Shown piece by piece: positions 49,891 to 57,016 of a stretch of 64,000 nt of DNA. Position 1 is the first letter of the stretch, and each line of letters opens with the position of its first letter. The translations under genes were made by a program, and so were the position numbers. Origin of the DNA: Apilactobacillus apisilvae (GTDB lineage Bacteria; Bacillota; Bacilli; Lactobacillales; Lactobacillaceae); assembly GCF_023380225.1 (NCBI RefSeq), contig NZ_CP093362.1, positions 1,302,001 through 1,366,000 on the forward strand. Direction: 5' to 3'. The notes under the pieces are model-generated. The model saw only the letters and a program-made list of their open reading frames with translations. It did not search any database and had not been told where the DNA came from.

Positions 49891-50043
49891 ATAGTTTTCC
49901 TTTTCTAAATCCAGTAGTAATGTTTAAGTATAATTATATCATGCTAAAAACTAAAATAAAAAATACCATTAAAAACTTGATATTTAATGAATAAAAGTTT
50001 TAAATTGAAGGTATTAGGTTACAGATTACATAGGGGGATATGT

Positions 50044-51681
50044 ATGAAAAAAATTACAAAACTTGCTTTGACCGCAGTCGCAGCATTGTCCTTAGGTGGA
50101 TTAGCTGCGCCAGCTGCGCATGCGGATTCTAATTTCTTTATTCACAGTTGGGATGAAAGTAAAACACCAATTCCACAGACTAGTGCTGGCAATGTACTTC
50201 AAGACTATAACGATTCAGACTTACAAATGATGAACAACAAATTACCAAAATTCAAGCCAGTTTGGGGTAAATATAAGCACGTTAAGAGTACTGATAAACC
50301 ATATGTTTACAGTAATACTGATGAATCTAATACCGCCAATGATTTCACGACTAAATGGTTCTTACCACAAGGTTTCAATATTTCACAATCAGAACATGGT
50401 AACTATCAAGGGATCGTGATGGCTAATAATAGTATTTACTTACTTGAATCGATGGGATCAGGTGTAAATCAAGGTGCTATTATTCGTTTTAAATTGGATG
50501 CTTTGGAAAATATGGGTCTAATGCAATCAGGCAATGAAAATGTTTTATTGAATGTTTTCAATTACTTTAATCCATATACTGACCAAGGTCGTCAAAATAA
50601 CCAGGAATTTGTTGATTACTTGAATGCAACTTCAGATGCTCGTGATGATATGAAGGCTAGCGGACAAAAGATTAATAAGATTCAAACTGCTATTCAAAAT
50701 ATGAAGACCAACTTGGCGAAAGCACAAGCTGATAATCAAAAATTACAAGATGACTATAATAGTAAATTTGGAACAACTGGTCAATCTAACGATAATAGAA
50801 ACAACAAGAAGCTAACAAAACAACAAAAAGCAGCCAAAGACAAAGAAACTAAGAAACAACAAGCTCAACAAAAAGCTGCTAAGAAACAACTAGATAAGAG
50901 CATTAAAAAATATAATGCATTAGTTCAAAAGACCAATGATCAAATTAAGACTGATCAAACAACTTCTAACCAACTAAATGCTCAAATTGTTGAGGATCAA
51001 CAATCAATTCAAGAAGCGCAAAATGGGAATCCATTACTAGGCCAATATGAATCAATTACTGATTCAGTTCAATCAACACCATTAATTAATAGTGGTCATG
51101 GTCAAACGATGGCTTATAATTCAGCTAATAATCATTTGTACTTAGCTCAAGATGATAAGACTAGCGATTATAATGATAATGATGATAACCAAATCACTGA
51201 AATTGATGCTGACACAATGGAACCAGTCCATCAATATAACTTTAAGTTACAACATGAAGGCAAGAGTTTTGGCCTTCATACCTTAGCTTTTGATAAGCAA
51301 GGTCGTGCTTACTTTGGTATTCAAGCGGGTCCTAGTGGAACTAAGAACCGTAAAGCTTACAGTCTATACATTGGTAACTTAAGCGACGGTAACATTAGTT
51401 TCCGTCCTGCTAAACAAGTTATCCATTGGGCTGGTAGTTGGAACCAAGGAGTAACTTATAATCCTAAGAATGATCGTTTGTACCTAGTATCAAATGACAT
51501 TATTACTTCATTACCAGTGGATAAATTAAATGCTGGTACTTTGACTGGTAAAGATATGAAATATACAACTTTTAATTCACATCGTGAATTTGAAGGTTTA
51601 AGTTTCGATGAAAATGGCTATGGTTACTTATTAGCACTATGGCGTTCAGAAATTATGAAGACAACTTATCCATTAGAATAA
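50044..51681 (+). CDS. Secreted protein with split beta-propeller-like domain and coiled-coil insert
   Basis: 545 residues from the ATG at 50044, which follows AGGGGGA; an in-frame ATG at 49987 only adds leader. Signal peptide at residues 1-27 (cleavage after AHA). Residues about 30-190 and 335-545 contain blade-like strand patterns (NNSIYLLES, NNHLYLAQDD, DRLYLVSND, GYGYLLALW), which suggests one propeller. Between them, about 196-328, lies a Lys/Gln/Ala-rich segment that looks like a long helical hairpin. No family or catalytic motif is recognised. It is a single-gene unit ended by the hairpin at 51702. Extracellular by its signal peptide, with no wall anchor seen. Confidence 0.65.
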   Translation: MKKITKLALTAVAALSLGGLAAPAAHADSNFFIHSWDESKTPIPQTSAGNVLQDYNDSDLQMMNNKLPKFKPVWGKYKHVKSTDKPYVYSNTDESNTANDFTTKWFLPQGFNISQSEHGNYQGIVMANNSIYLLESMGSGVNQGAIIRFKLDALENMGLMQSGNENVLLNVFNYFNPYTDQGRQNNQEFVDYLNATSDARDDMKASGQKINKIQTAIQNMKTNLAKAQADNQKLQDDYNSKFGTTGQSNDNRNNKKLTKQQKAAKDKETKKQQAQQKAAKKQLDKSIKKYNALVQKTNDQIKTDQTTSNQLNAQIVEDQQSIQEAQNGNPLLGQYESITDSVQSTPLINSGHGQTMAYNSANNHLYLAQDDKTSDYNDNDDNQITEIDADTMEPVHQYNFKLQHEGKSFGLHTLAFDKQGRAYFGIQAGPSGTKNRKAYSLYIGNLSDGNISFRPAKQVIHWAGSWNQGVTYNPKNDRLYLVSNDIITSLPVDKLNAGTLTGKDMKYTTFNSHREFEGLSFDENGYGYLLALWRSEIMKTTYPLE

Positions 51682-51701
51682 GATATTAAATTAATAAAAT
51701 T

Positions 51702-51742
51702 AAAGCCTTACAATAGATATTATCTATCGTAAGGCTTTTTTG
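51702..51742. terminator. Bidirectional terminator
   Basis: AAAGCCTTACAATAGATA against TATCTATCGTAAGGCTTT, between convergent genes. Confidence 0.85.
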
Positions 51743-51748
51743 TTTAAA

Positions 51749-53269
51749 CTACTTAACTACATATTTTTGCCATATTTTCCACACATTTTCCTGTGAAAAA
51801 CGTTTAGCATTCTCGTAAGCAGCTTCGTTCATTTTTATTTGTTGATTCTGGTCATTAAAGTAATTGGTTATGCCACTAGCTAATGCATTCATATCACCAT
51901 CAGGGACAATTAAACCGCTATGATGATTATTAATTAAATAAGCGGGTCCATAATTAATGTTATATGCAATCGCTGGAACTCCATGTGCTTGACCTTCGAC
52001 TATTGACAATGGTCCAGCTTCAAATCTTGATGATACAATCATTAATTGTGCATTATTATAAACTTCATCAATATTTCGTGTATATCCCATGAATTTAACA
52101 ACGCTTTGCAAATTTAAACTATTAACCAAATTTTTTAACATTTTTTCTTCTTTATAATTATCACGTGAATCACCATATCCATAGATATCTAAAGTTAAAT
52201 TAGAATTTTTTTGATAAGCCATGTTAAATGCCTTAATCGTATCGTCAAGTCTTTTTTCATAAAAAAGTCTAGCAACCGCAATAATTTTACCTTGTTCACG
52301 TTGACCAATATCGATATGCTTTGTTTTCAATAACCTATTAGGAATGCTTCCAGCTGGAATTGCTTCGATTGGGACTTTTGTTTTCAAACGTTTTTTCATA
52401 TCATTTTTTTGTTGTTCAGATGTTACAATTACTAAATCAGTCCGACTTAATAATTCGTTATTCTTAATTGACGGATACGTTAACGGTGAATTCATAGGAT
52501 CCCAATAATCACGGAAATGAATACTATGAAAATGCTCAATCTTTTTGGCATTAGTTTTCATATCAATCATTGGAACATTAGTAATATTGCTGCGGTCAGA
52601 AATAAAAGTGGATGGTTCCTTACCATCAATAGTATTTACATCATCTAACATCATTGTAAATAATTGATTCATATTCATTAATGAGTAATCAGCACCATTA
52701 AAATTAATTAATTGTAAATTGGTTGCCACAAGATTATTGGGGCTTTTTTCATATGATACTTCATAATAATTAGAGCCATCAGGACGATGGAATTGTTCAT
52801 ATACTAGATGACCATCAGCAGTATCAAAAAATTTAGTGAGACTATTAAAACCACGATAATCATAAAAATCTTGCTTAGTAGTGTGATTATCAGCATTAAA
52901 ATATTCAACACTGTCTAATTGCTTTTCATTTTGAAAAAGATAAATTCGCATAACCTTACGTTCATGATCAAAGACTTCATAACCATCCTTAACGGGATTC
53001 ATTGTGTAAATATCCGGAATTTTCAATGATTCCACTGTTACAATTCGAGGCCGATAGTGAGTGGTCCCAGCAAAATAATCAAACATATTCAAATAGTCTG
53101 AATCTTTCAGACCATATAATGAAAGGGTGGAATGGGCTAAACGATCAAAGTTACGCGTAATAATTTTGGCTTTTACACCAAAATTTTTAAATAAATTTAA
53201 CCTTTTTACTTCAGCATGTTCAATTCCGGAACCATTAACTGGTAATGATTCATTCAAAAAATAGTACAT
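51749..53269 (-). CDS. Family GT4 glycosyltransferase, TagE-like
   Basis: 506 residues. The N-terminal half has the lactobacillar TagE-like opening (FLNESLPVNGSGIEHAEVKR) and a long insert of beta strands. The C-terminal half is a GT-B/GT4 nucleotide-sugar domain: GKIIAVARLFYEKRLDD, then the EX7E pair in EAGPLSIVEGQAHGVPAIAY. TagE enzymes add glucose to poly(glycerol phosphate) wall teichoic acid; related GtfA enzymes glycosylate Ser-rich adhesins. Which applies here cannot be decided from sequence alone. It lies 18 bases after an ElaA-type acetyltransferase gene on the same strand and is probably co-transcribed. Confidence 0.78.
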   Translation of the reverse strand: MYYFLNESLPVNGSGIEHAEVKRLNLFKNFGVKAKIITRNFDRLAHSTLSLYGLKDSDYLNMFDYFAGTTHYRPRIVTVESLKIPDIYTMNPVKDGYEVFDHERKVMRIYLFQNEKQLDSVEYFNADNHTTKQDFYDYRGFNSLTKFFDTADGHLVYEQFHRPDGSNYYEVSYEKSPNNLVATNLQLINFNGADYSLMNMNQLFTMMLDDVNTIDGKEPSTFISDRSNITNVPMIDMKTNAKKIEHFHSIHFRDYWDPMNSPLTYPSIKNNELLSRTDLVIVTSEQQKNDMKKRLKTKVPIEAIPAGSIPNRLLKTKHIDIGQREQGKIIAVARLFYEKRLDDTIKAFNMAYQKNSNLTLDIYGYGDSRDNYKEEKMLKNLVNSLNLQSVVKFMGYTRNIDEVYNNAQLMIVSSRFEAGPLSIVEGQAHGVPAIAYNINYGPAYLINNHHSGLIVPDGDMNALASGITNYFNDQNQQIKMNEAAYENAKRFSQENVWKIWQKYVVK

Positions 53270-53287
53270 AAATTGCTCCTAAATAAT

Positions 53288-53725
53288 TTATTGATTCAAT
53301 ATCATCTTAATATGGGGAGTTTGATGGAAAGTATAGACACTACCGACAGGATGAAAACCAAACTTTTCATAAAATAGTTCTTTATCTTCCTGTGCATCAA
53401 TCTCAATAGTGTGATTATGATCGAAGTGTTCATCAATTTCTTCTAATATTTTTTGAACCAATTGCTTACCTAAGCCCTTACCACGAGCTTCTTTCGTGGT
53501 TAAGACTCGGCCAAAAGTAGTTTTATCAGTATCATAAAAAATCCGAGCATAGGCTAGTAAATGACCATCTTCTTCGGCCCAGATATGTAAGGCTTTTTTA
53601 TCAACTTTATCAACTTCTTGATAAGGCCTTTTTTGTTCGACCACAAAGGTTTTTGTACGGGCGTTATATATTTCCCATAATTCGTCACGTGTTAATTTTT
53701 GAAATGTTTTTTCATGCCATTGCAT
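53288..53725 (-). CDS. ElaA-type GNAT acetyltransferase
   Basis: 145 residues, one complete GNAT domain of the ElaA subfamily. Visible features are the N-terminal ELWEIYNARTKTFVVEQK, the strand LLAYARIFYD, the acetyl-CoA loop RGKGLGKQLVQKI and the C-terminal KFGFHPVGSVYTFHQTPHIK. Substrate unknown. First gene of a two-gene minus-strand unit with the glycosyltransferase. A ribosome site (AAGGAGG on the minus strand) supports the start. Confidence 0.85.
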   Translation of the reverse strand: MQWHEKTFQKLTRDELWEIYNARTKTFVVEQKRPYQEVDKVDKKALHIWAEEDGHLLAYARIFYDTDKTTFGRVLTTKEARGKGLGKQLVQKILEEIDEHFDHNHTIEIDAQEDKELFYEKFGFHPVGSVYTFHQTPHIKMILNQ

Positions 53726-53870
53726 AATAATACCTCCTTATTTATAATTCAATTCTACTATTTTGTAGCTAAATGCAAAGAAAATACTATTTTATTTAGT
53801 AATAAAATTAAAAACATGCAGCAATATTATGATTATTAGCCAAGTCTAAGATATTCATGTTGTTTTCATG

Positions 53871-53876
53871 TATAAT
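53871..53876 (+). promoter_or_regulatory. -10 element of the type I toxin mRNA
   Basis: Perfect TATAAT about 100 bases before the toxin start, immediately before the 5' complementary element at 53881. No good -35 is visible. Confidence 0.5.
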
Positions 53877-53976
53877 ATTTGAGTAGAGAAGTTAAGGCGG
53901 TGGCTACGCCAAGGAAGTGGTGCGTATGGTTTTATAACTGTATTATTCATTGATCCTAGCGAAAGGAGTAGCCAAA

Positions 53977-54081
53977 GTGTCTGTCGCAGACGCTTTACAA
54001 CTAATGTTGATGTTTGGCACGTTTATCGTCGCGCTCATCGCATTAGTTGTTGAGATTGTAAAAAACAATCAAAAAAAATAA
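53977..54081 (+). CDS. Type I toxin-antitoxin: holin-like hydrophobic toxin
   Basis: A 34-residue ORF with GTG start and ribosome site AAGGAG 8 bases upstream, too short for ordinary gene calling. The product starts VSVADALQLMLMFGTFIVAL and ends IVKNNQKK: a short polar head, one transmembrane helix, and a basic tail. This is the pattern of the putative holin-like toxin family (Hol_Tox; same class as BsrG/TxpA-type toxins), which insert into the membrane and are silenced by an antisense RNA. The surrounding RNA elements (end pairing, converging terminators, an antisense promoter) fit a complete system. Confidence 0.75.
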   Translation: MSVADALQLMLMFGTFIVALIALVVEIVKNNQKK

Positions 54082-54111
54082 CCGCCTTAGCTCTGGCAAG
54101 CTAGCGGTTAT
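54078..54111 (-). terminator. Hairpin at the toxin stop codon, terminator of the antisense RNA
   Basis: ATAACCGC (54078-54085) pairs with GCGGTTAT (54104-54111); the T-tract is on the minus-strand side. Confidence 0.6.
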
Positions 54112-54161
54112 TATCATTATATAAAATTCGATAGTAGCCACCGTCTTAAACGGCTCTACTT

Positions 54162-54192
54162 AGGAGTCCTGTATCCGCAGGGCTCCTTTTTC
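54162..54192 (+). terminator. Terminator of the toxin mRNA
   Basis: AGGAGTCCTG and CAGGGCTCCT stem (one mismatch) followed by five T. Confidence 0.75.
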
Positions 54193-54223
54193 TTTATATT
54201 CACAGTATATAATAACTATAAAT

Positions 54224-54520
54224 AAAAATGCAAAGGAAACCCCACTTTTTTGTTAATAAAATAAAAAATATGCAGTACTTATGTTTTTAAAATACAAAAC
54301 AAAAATTTTAATTAAAATTAGCCAAAGCCTGATCCAACAATACATTGGAGCCTTTTTCAAACAGGGCTCTTTTTCTTTACATTCACCTTATATGATAATT
54401 TTATGCCAAAAAAGTAGAAAGTTCTTTTACATTTACCACCTAAACACACAAAAAATACCCCTTTTTTAGCCAAAAAATGCCAAAATCGAAAATATGCAGC
54501 AATTCTGCCTAAATCTGCAG
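54224..54520. other. Decayed second copy of the toxin-antitoxin locus
   Basis: The 522 bases without a gene between the toxin and the sigma factor hold degenerate copies of locus flanks. ATGCAAAGGAAA...AATATGCAGTA (54228-54280) matches 53771-53827, and CAGGGCTCTTTTTCTTTA near 54361 matches the toxin terminator region near 54178. A third ATATGCAGCA-type segment is at about 54490. The toxin reading frame is gone. A 62-codon ORF here (54281-54469) is not supported. Confidence 0.6.
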
Positions 54521-54603
54521 CAGTGAAATGTGCAAAATTGCTTGTTATCTTTATATTTGTTCAAAGGCCTTTGGACCAATTAGATGACAAGGATTGGTGC
54601 AAT

Positions 54604-55155
54604 ATGAACGATTGTAAGGACTTAAAATCAGGATTCGACTACCTAATGACAGGTGATCATCAGGTCATAATATATGGAGTGTTGAAACGATTGAATATTC
54701 CGAGGTACACACCTCAATATGATGATTTGATGCAAGAAGGCTTCATTATATTTGCTAAAAAGTACCGTCAATATAATGGAGAAGATGATGATAAAAAACG
54801 CTTAGCCTATCTCTATCAAGGTGTCTACTGGCATCTATTAGATCAACTTAGAAAAGCCAGCCGTGAAACGCAAAAAATGGAATTCATGGCGGATGATACC
54901 CAAGATAGTTGGGAAAACCAAATCATCGATGAATATGAATTTGAAAATGAATATTCAGGTAATCAACTATTAAAACAATTATGGAATATGAGTAATAAAA
55001 CTGAAAAAATTGTTATTTATTATCGTTACTTTGAACGAATTTATAATACTGCAGAAATTTCTCGATTAACTGGTATTGCTGAAAGCACGCTTAAAAAATG
55101 GCGAAAGCGACTGCAAGAAAAAATAATAATTTTAGAAAATCGCAAAAAAGTGTGA
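54604..55155 (+). CDS. ComX/SigH-like sigma-70 family factor
   Basis: 183 residues from the ATG at 54604, preceded by AAGGA at about 10 bases; an upstream in-frame ATG at 54523 lacks a ribosome site. Region 2 is visible in the first half (DDLMQEGFIIFAKKYRQY and GVYWHLLDQLRK) and region 4 as a helix-turn-helix near the end (YNTAEISRLTGIAESTLKKW). The size and the lack of regions 1 and 3 match the SigH/ComX-like alternative sigma factors of lactobacilli, which direct late competence genes in relatives. The two DUF genes behind it may or may not be its targets. Confidence 0.7.
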   Translation: MNDCKDLKSGFDYLMTGDHQVIIYGVLKRLNIPRYTPQYDDLMQEGFIIFAKKYRQYNGEDDDKKRLAYLYQGVYWHLLDQLRKASRETQKMEFMADDTQDSWENQIIDEYEFENEYSGNQLLKQLWNMSNKTEKIVIYYRYFERIYNTAEISRLTGIAESTLKKWRKRLQEKIIILENRKKV

Positions 55156-55187
55156 CGATTTCGCGACTAACTTCGTTACTAGTAGAT

Positions 55188-55211
55188 GTAAGGGTTGGCG
55201 CTAACGACTTA
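55188..55211 (+). promoter_or_regulatory. Hairpin between sigma factor and DUF1659 gene
   Basis: GTAAG...CTTAC with inner GTTGGCGCTAAC; no T-run follows, so it is not a simple terminator and could affect translation or stability of the downstream mRNA. Confidence 0.35.
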
Positions 55212-55239
55212 CCAATAAAATGAAATGAGGATGGAAAGT

Positions 55240-55443
55240 ATGAATAAAACTTGGGATAAAACAAAGGTAGTCTATAACATGGTCACAAAGGATGCAGAAA
55301 AGGTCGTAAAACGCTCCTTCACTAACATCATTGAAAATGTGACCGATGATCAAATTGCTGAATTTGGCTCAATTTTAAAAACTTTAACCACTGATAATTT
55401 AGAAAACGTTGAATTAGTTGAACAAACAAAATACTACGCTTAA
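55240..55443 (+). CDS. DUF1659 family small protein
   Basis: 67 residues from the ATG at 55240 (TGAGG about 9 bases before it); an ATG at 55225 overlaps that ribosome site. The sequence (TKVVYNMVTKDAEKVVKRSF, then TDDQIAEFGSILKTLT) fits DUF1659, small proteins usually encoded next to a DUF2922 protein. That partner follows 18 bases downstream here. The role of the pair is unknown. Confidence 0.65.
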   Translation: MNKTWDKTKVVYNMVTKDAEKVVKRSFTNIIENVTDDQIAEFGSILKTLTTDNLENVELVEQTKYYA

Positions 55444-55461
55444 TTAATGGAGGAAATATAA

Positions 55462-55704
55462 ATGAGAAAATTAGAATTAGTATTCAAAAGTGAAGAACAA
55501 AAGGTTAAGACACTCCGCTTGAACTATGTAAGTGGTACCTTAGACAATAATGCATTGATTAGTGACATGAATCGAATTGCGGCATTGAAGATTTTCCAGG
55601 TTAATGGGATGAACCAATACCAAATTCCGCTTGCGGCTCGTTATGTTGATACCAAGACTGACGAAATCTTCGACACTCGTAACGAAGACAAAAAACAAAA
55701 ATAA
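55462..55704 (+). CDS. DUF2922 family small protein
   Basis: 80 residues, starting MRKLELVFKSEEQKVKTLRL and continuing with a helical DNNALISDMNRIAAL segment, as in DUF2922 proteins. Ribosome site GGAGG lies 8 bases before the ATG. Second gene of the DUF1659/DUF2922 unit, closed by the terminator at 55732. Function unknown. Confidence 0.7.
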   Translation: MRKLELVFKSEEQKVKTLRLNYVSGTLDNNALISDMNRIAALKIFQVNGMNQYQIPLAARYVDTKTDEIFDTRNEDKKQK

Positions 55705-55731
55705 TTAATTAAAATCTAACATCAATACTAC

Positions 55732-55768
55732 AAAAGGCGGTTGTCATTAATTTGACGGCCGCCTTTTT
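55732..55768. terminator. Bidirectional terminator
   Basis: AAAAGGCGGTTGTCA against TGACGGCCGCCTTTT, between the DUF2922 gene and the convergent LysR gene. Confidence 0.85.
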
Positions 55769-55770
55769 GT

Positions 55771-56664
55771 CTATTCTAAACTATTATTCGGATAAGTCTG
55801 TTCAATAAATTCACGAATACAACGGACCATTTTTTGTGCTGCCGGTGTTTTCATCTGCACGGCATTCATCACTAAGAAGATTGAACGATAATAGGCCTTA
55901 TCGAATGGATAGGCACTCACATTACCATTAATATTTTCCAATGCTAACTTCGGTAAAATCCCCATACCAAGTCCTGCATCCACCATCGCAATAATTGATT
56001 GATCATCAATACTAAACTGAATCGAATTAGTTTTAACTTGATACTTATCCAATACTTCCTTGGTATCACCATCATAATCAGATTTTTGCAGAATAAAATG
56101 TTCGTTCTTAATATCTTCAATCGTAATTGAATGACCATTTTTGGGGATAAATGATTTCGGGGTAACACAATAAATCTGATCCTTAACTAATAATACCCGG
56201 ACTAACTTCTCATTAATCGGCTGACAAGTGAAGCCTAAATCAATGTTTCCTTGATGAGCTTGAGCCGTAATGTTATTAAAACTGCTTTGTGTAACTTCAA
56301 TTTTAATATCTGGATATAACTCATTAAATTGATGGACAATGCTGGGAATCCAGTTGATACAGACACTACTAAAAGCACCCATCTTAACGGTTCCAGAAGT
56401 TAATCCTTTAATGTTAGCTGCTTCTTGCATCAAGCGATTCTCATTATTTAAGATCTCTTGAATCGTTGGTAGAATTAACTTCCCAGCTTCCGTCAACTTC
56501 ACGCCCGCTCGGTTCCTAATTAAGAGTGAAAAGCCTAGCTTCTTTTCCAACTTATCAATGGAATGTGAGATCGCCGAAGGGGTGACTTCTAATAATTGGG
56601 CAGCATGATGAAAGCTACCTTCGTTCATAACGGTGACTAATGCACGGTAAGCAAAAGAAATCAT
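55771..56664 (-). CDS. LysR-family transcriptional regulator
   Basis: 297 residues. N-terminal winged helix-turn-helix at 1-60 (GSFHHAAQLLEVTPSAISHS), linker helix, then the periplasmic-binding-like effector domain from about 90 (GTVKMGAFSSVCINWIPSIV) to the end. The effector cannot be deduced. It is divergent from the first S-layer gene across a 352-base gap, so it may control its own gene and, possibly, that neighbour, although S-layer genes are usually expressed constitutively. A complete, ordinary family member. Confidence 0.85.
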   Translation of the reverse strand: MISFAYRALVTVMNEGSFHHAAQLLEVTPSAISHSIDKLEKKLGFSLLIRNRAGVKLTEAGKLILPTIQEILNNENRLMQEAANIKGLTSGTVKMGAFSSVCINWIPSIVHQFNELYPDIKIEVTQSSFNNITAQAHQGNIDLGFTCQPINEKLVRVLLVKDQIYCVTPKSFIPKNGHSITIEDIKNEHFILQKSDYDGDTKEVLDKYQVKTNSIQFSIDDQSIIAMVDAGLGMGILPKLALENINGNVSAYPFDKAYYRSIFLVMNAVQMKTPAAQKMVRCIREFIEQTYPNNSLE

Positions 56665-57016
56665 TATTAATCTTCCTTCCTATAAATATCATTAAAAAGA
56701 TTGTACATGTTTTGGGATGATTATGCTTATTTTTTGACAAGCATTCATACACGTTTTATATTGATGGTGTAAATGATGTTTGCATATTTATCGATTGACA
56801 TTAATAAACATTGCAAGTTTTTATCAATTATATTACAAAGCTTATTAGGTTATTGATAATTTAGTAAATGTTATTTATACTAATCTGTAATGAGTTCAAA
56901 TCAGCATGAATAAGTATTATTTAATTAATGGATAAAAATATTTGTTTTTTATTCTTGATATGTTATACTTTTTTATGCTTAATGAATTACATAAAATTAT
57001 ATTGGAGGAATATATA
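56665..57016. promoter_or_regulatory. Divergent regulatory region between LysR and S-layer genes
   Basis: 352 AT-rich bases without a gene. The only strong signals are the S-layer promoter at 56942 and the ribosome site GGAGGA at 57004. Upstream of the promoter lie AT-rich stretches with short inverted segments (for example TTTATCGATTGACATTAATAA near 56785) that could hold operators; none is certain. Confidence 0.4.
56942..56969 (+). promoter_or_regulatory. Promoter of S-layer gene 1
   Basis: TTGTTT (56942-56947), 16-base spacer, and extended -10 TGTTATACT (56961-56969). Confidence 0.55.

Larger units (their letters stand above)
53881..54161 (+). repeat. Long-range inverted repeat enclosing the toxin gene
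   Basis: Bases 53881-53907 are nearly the reverse complement of 54134-54161; the inner 14 bases pair with one mismatch. In type I toxin mRNAs such end-to-end pairing holds the full-length transcript in an untranslated form. Confidence 0.7.
54071..54198 (-). ncRNA. Predicted antisense RNA antitoxin
   Basis: On the minus strand a promoter TTGCAT (54233-54228), 18-base spacer, TATACT (54209-54204) points toward the toxin gene. Transcription leftward would reach the hairpin at 54078-54111, which on this strand is followed by eight T (plus-strand A-run 54071-54078). The product, about 125 bases, would overlap the 3' end of the toxin mRNA. Prediction only. Confidence 0.45.

Noticed and set aside
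50044..51681. Secreted protein considered as a helveticin J-type bacteriocin
   Set aside because: I see no convincing shared motifs beyond general beta-propeller character.
54281..54469. 62-codon ORF downstream of the toxin
   Set aside because: No ribosome site, low-complexity Lys/Ile/Phe product, and it overlaps the relic repeats of the toxin locus.
56942..57016. Upstream ATG extension of S-layer gene 1
   Set aside because: The extension translates the promoter (-35 and extended -10) and the ribosome site; the conserved signal peptide starts at 57017.
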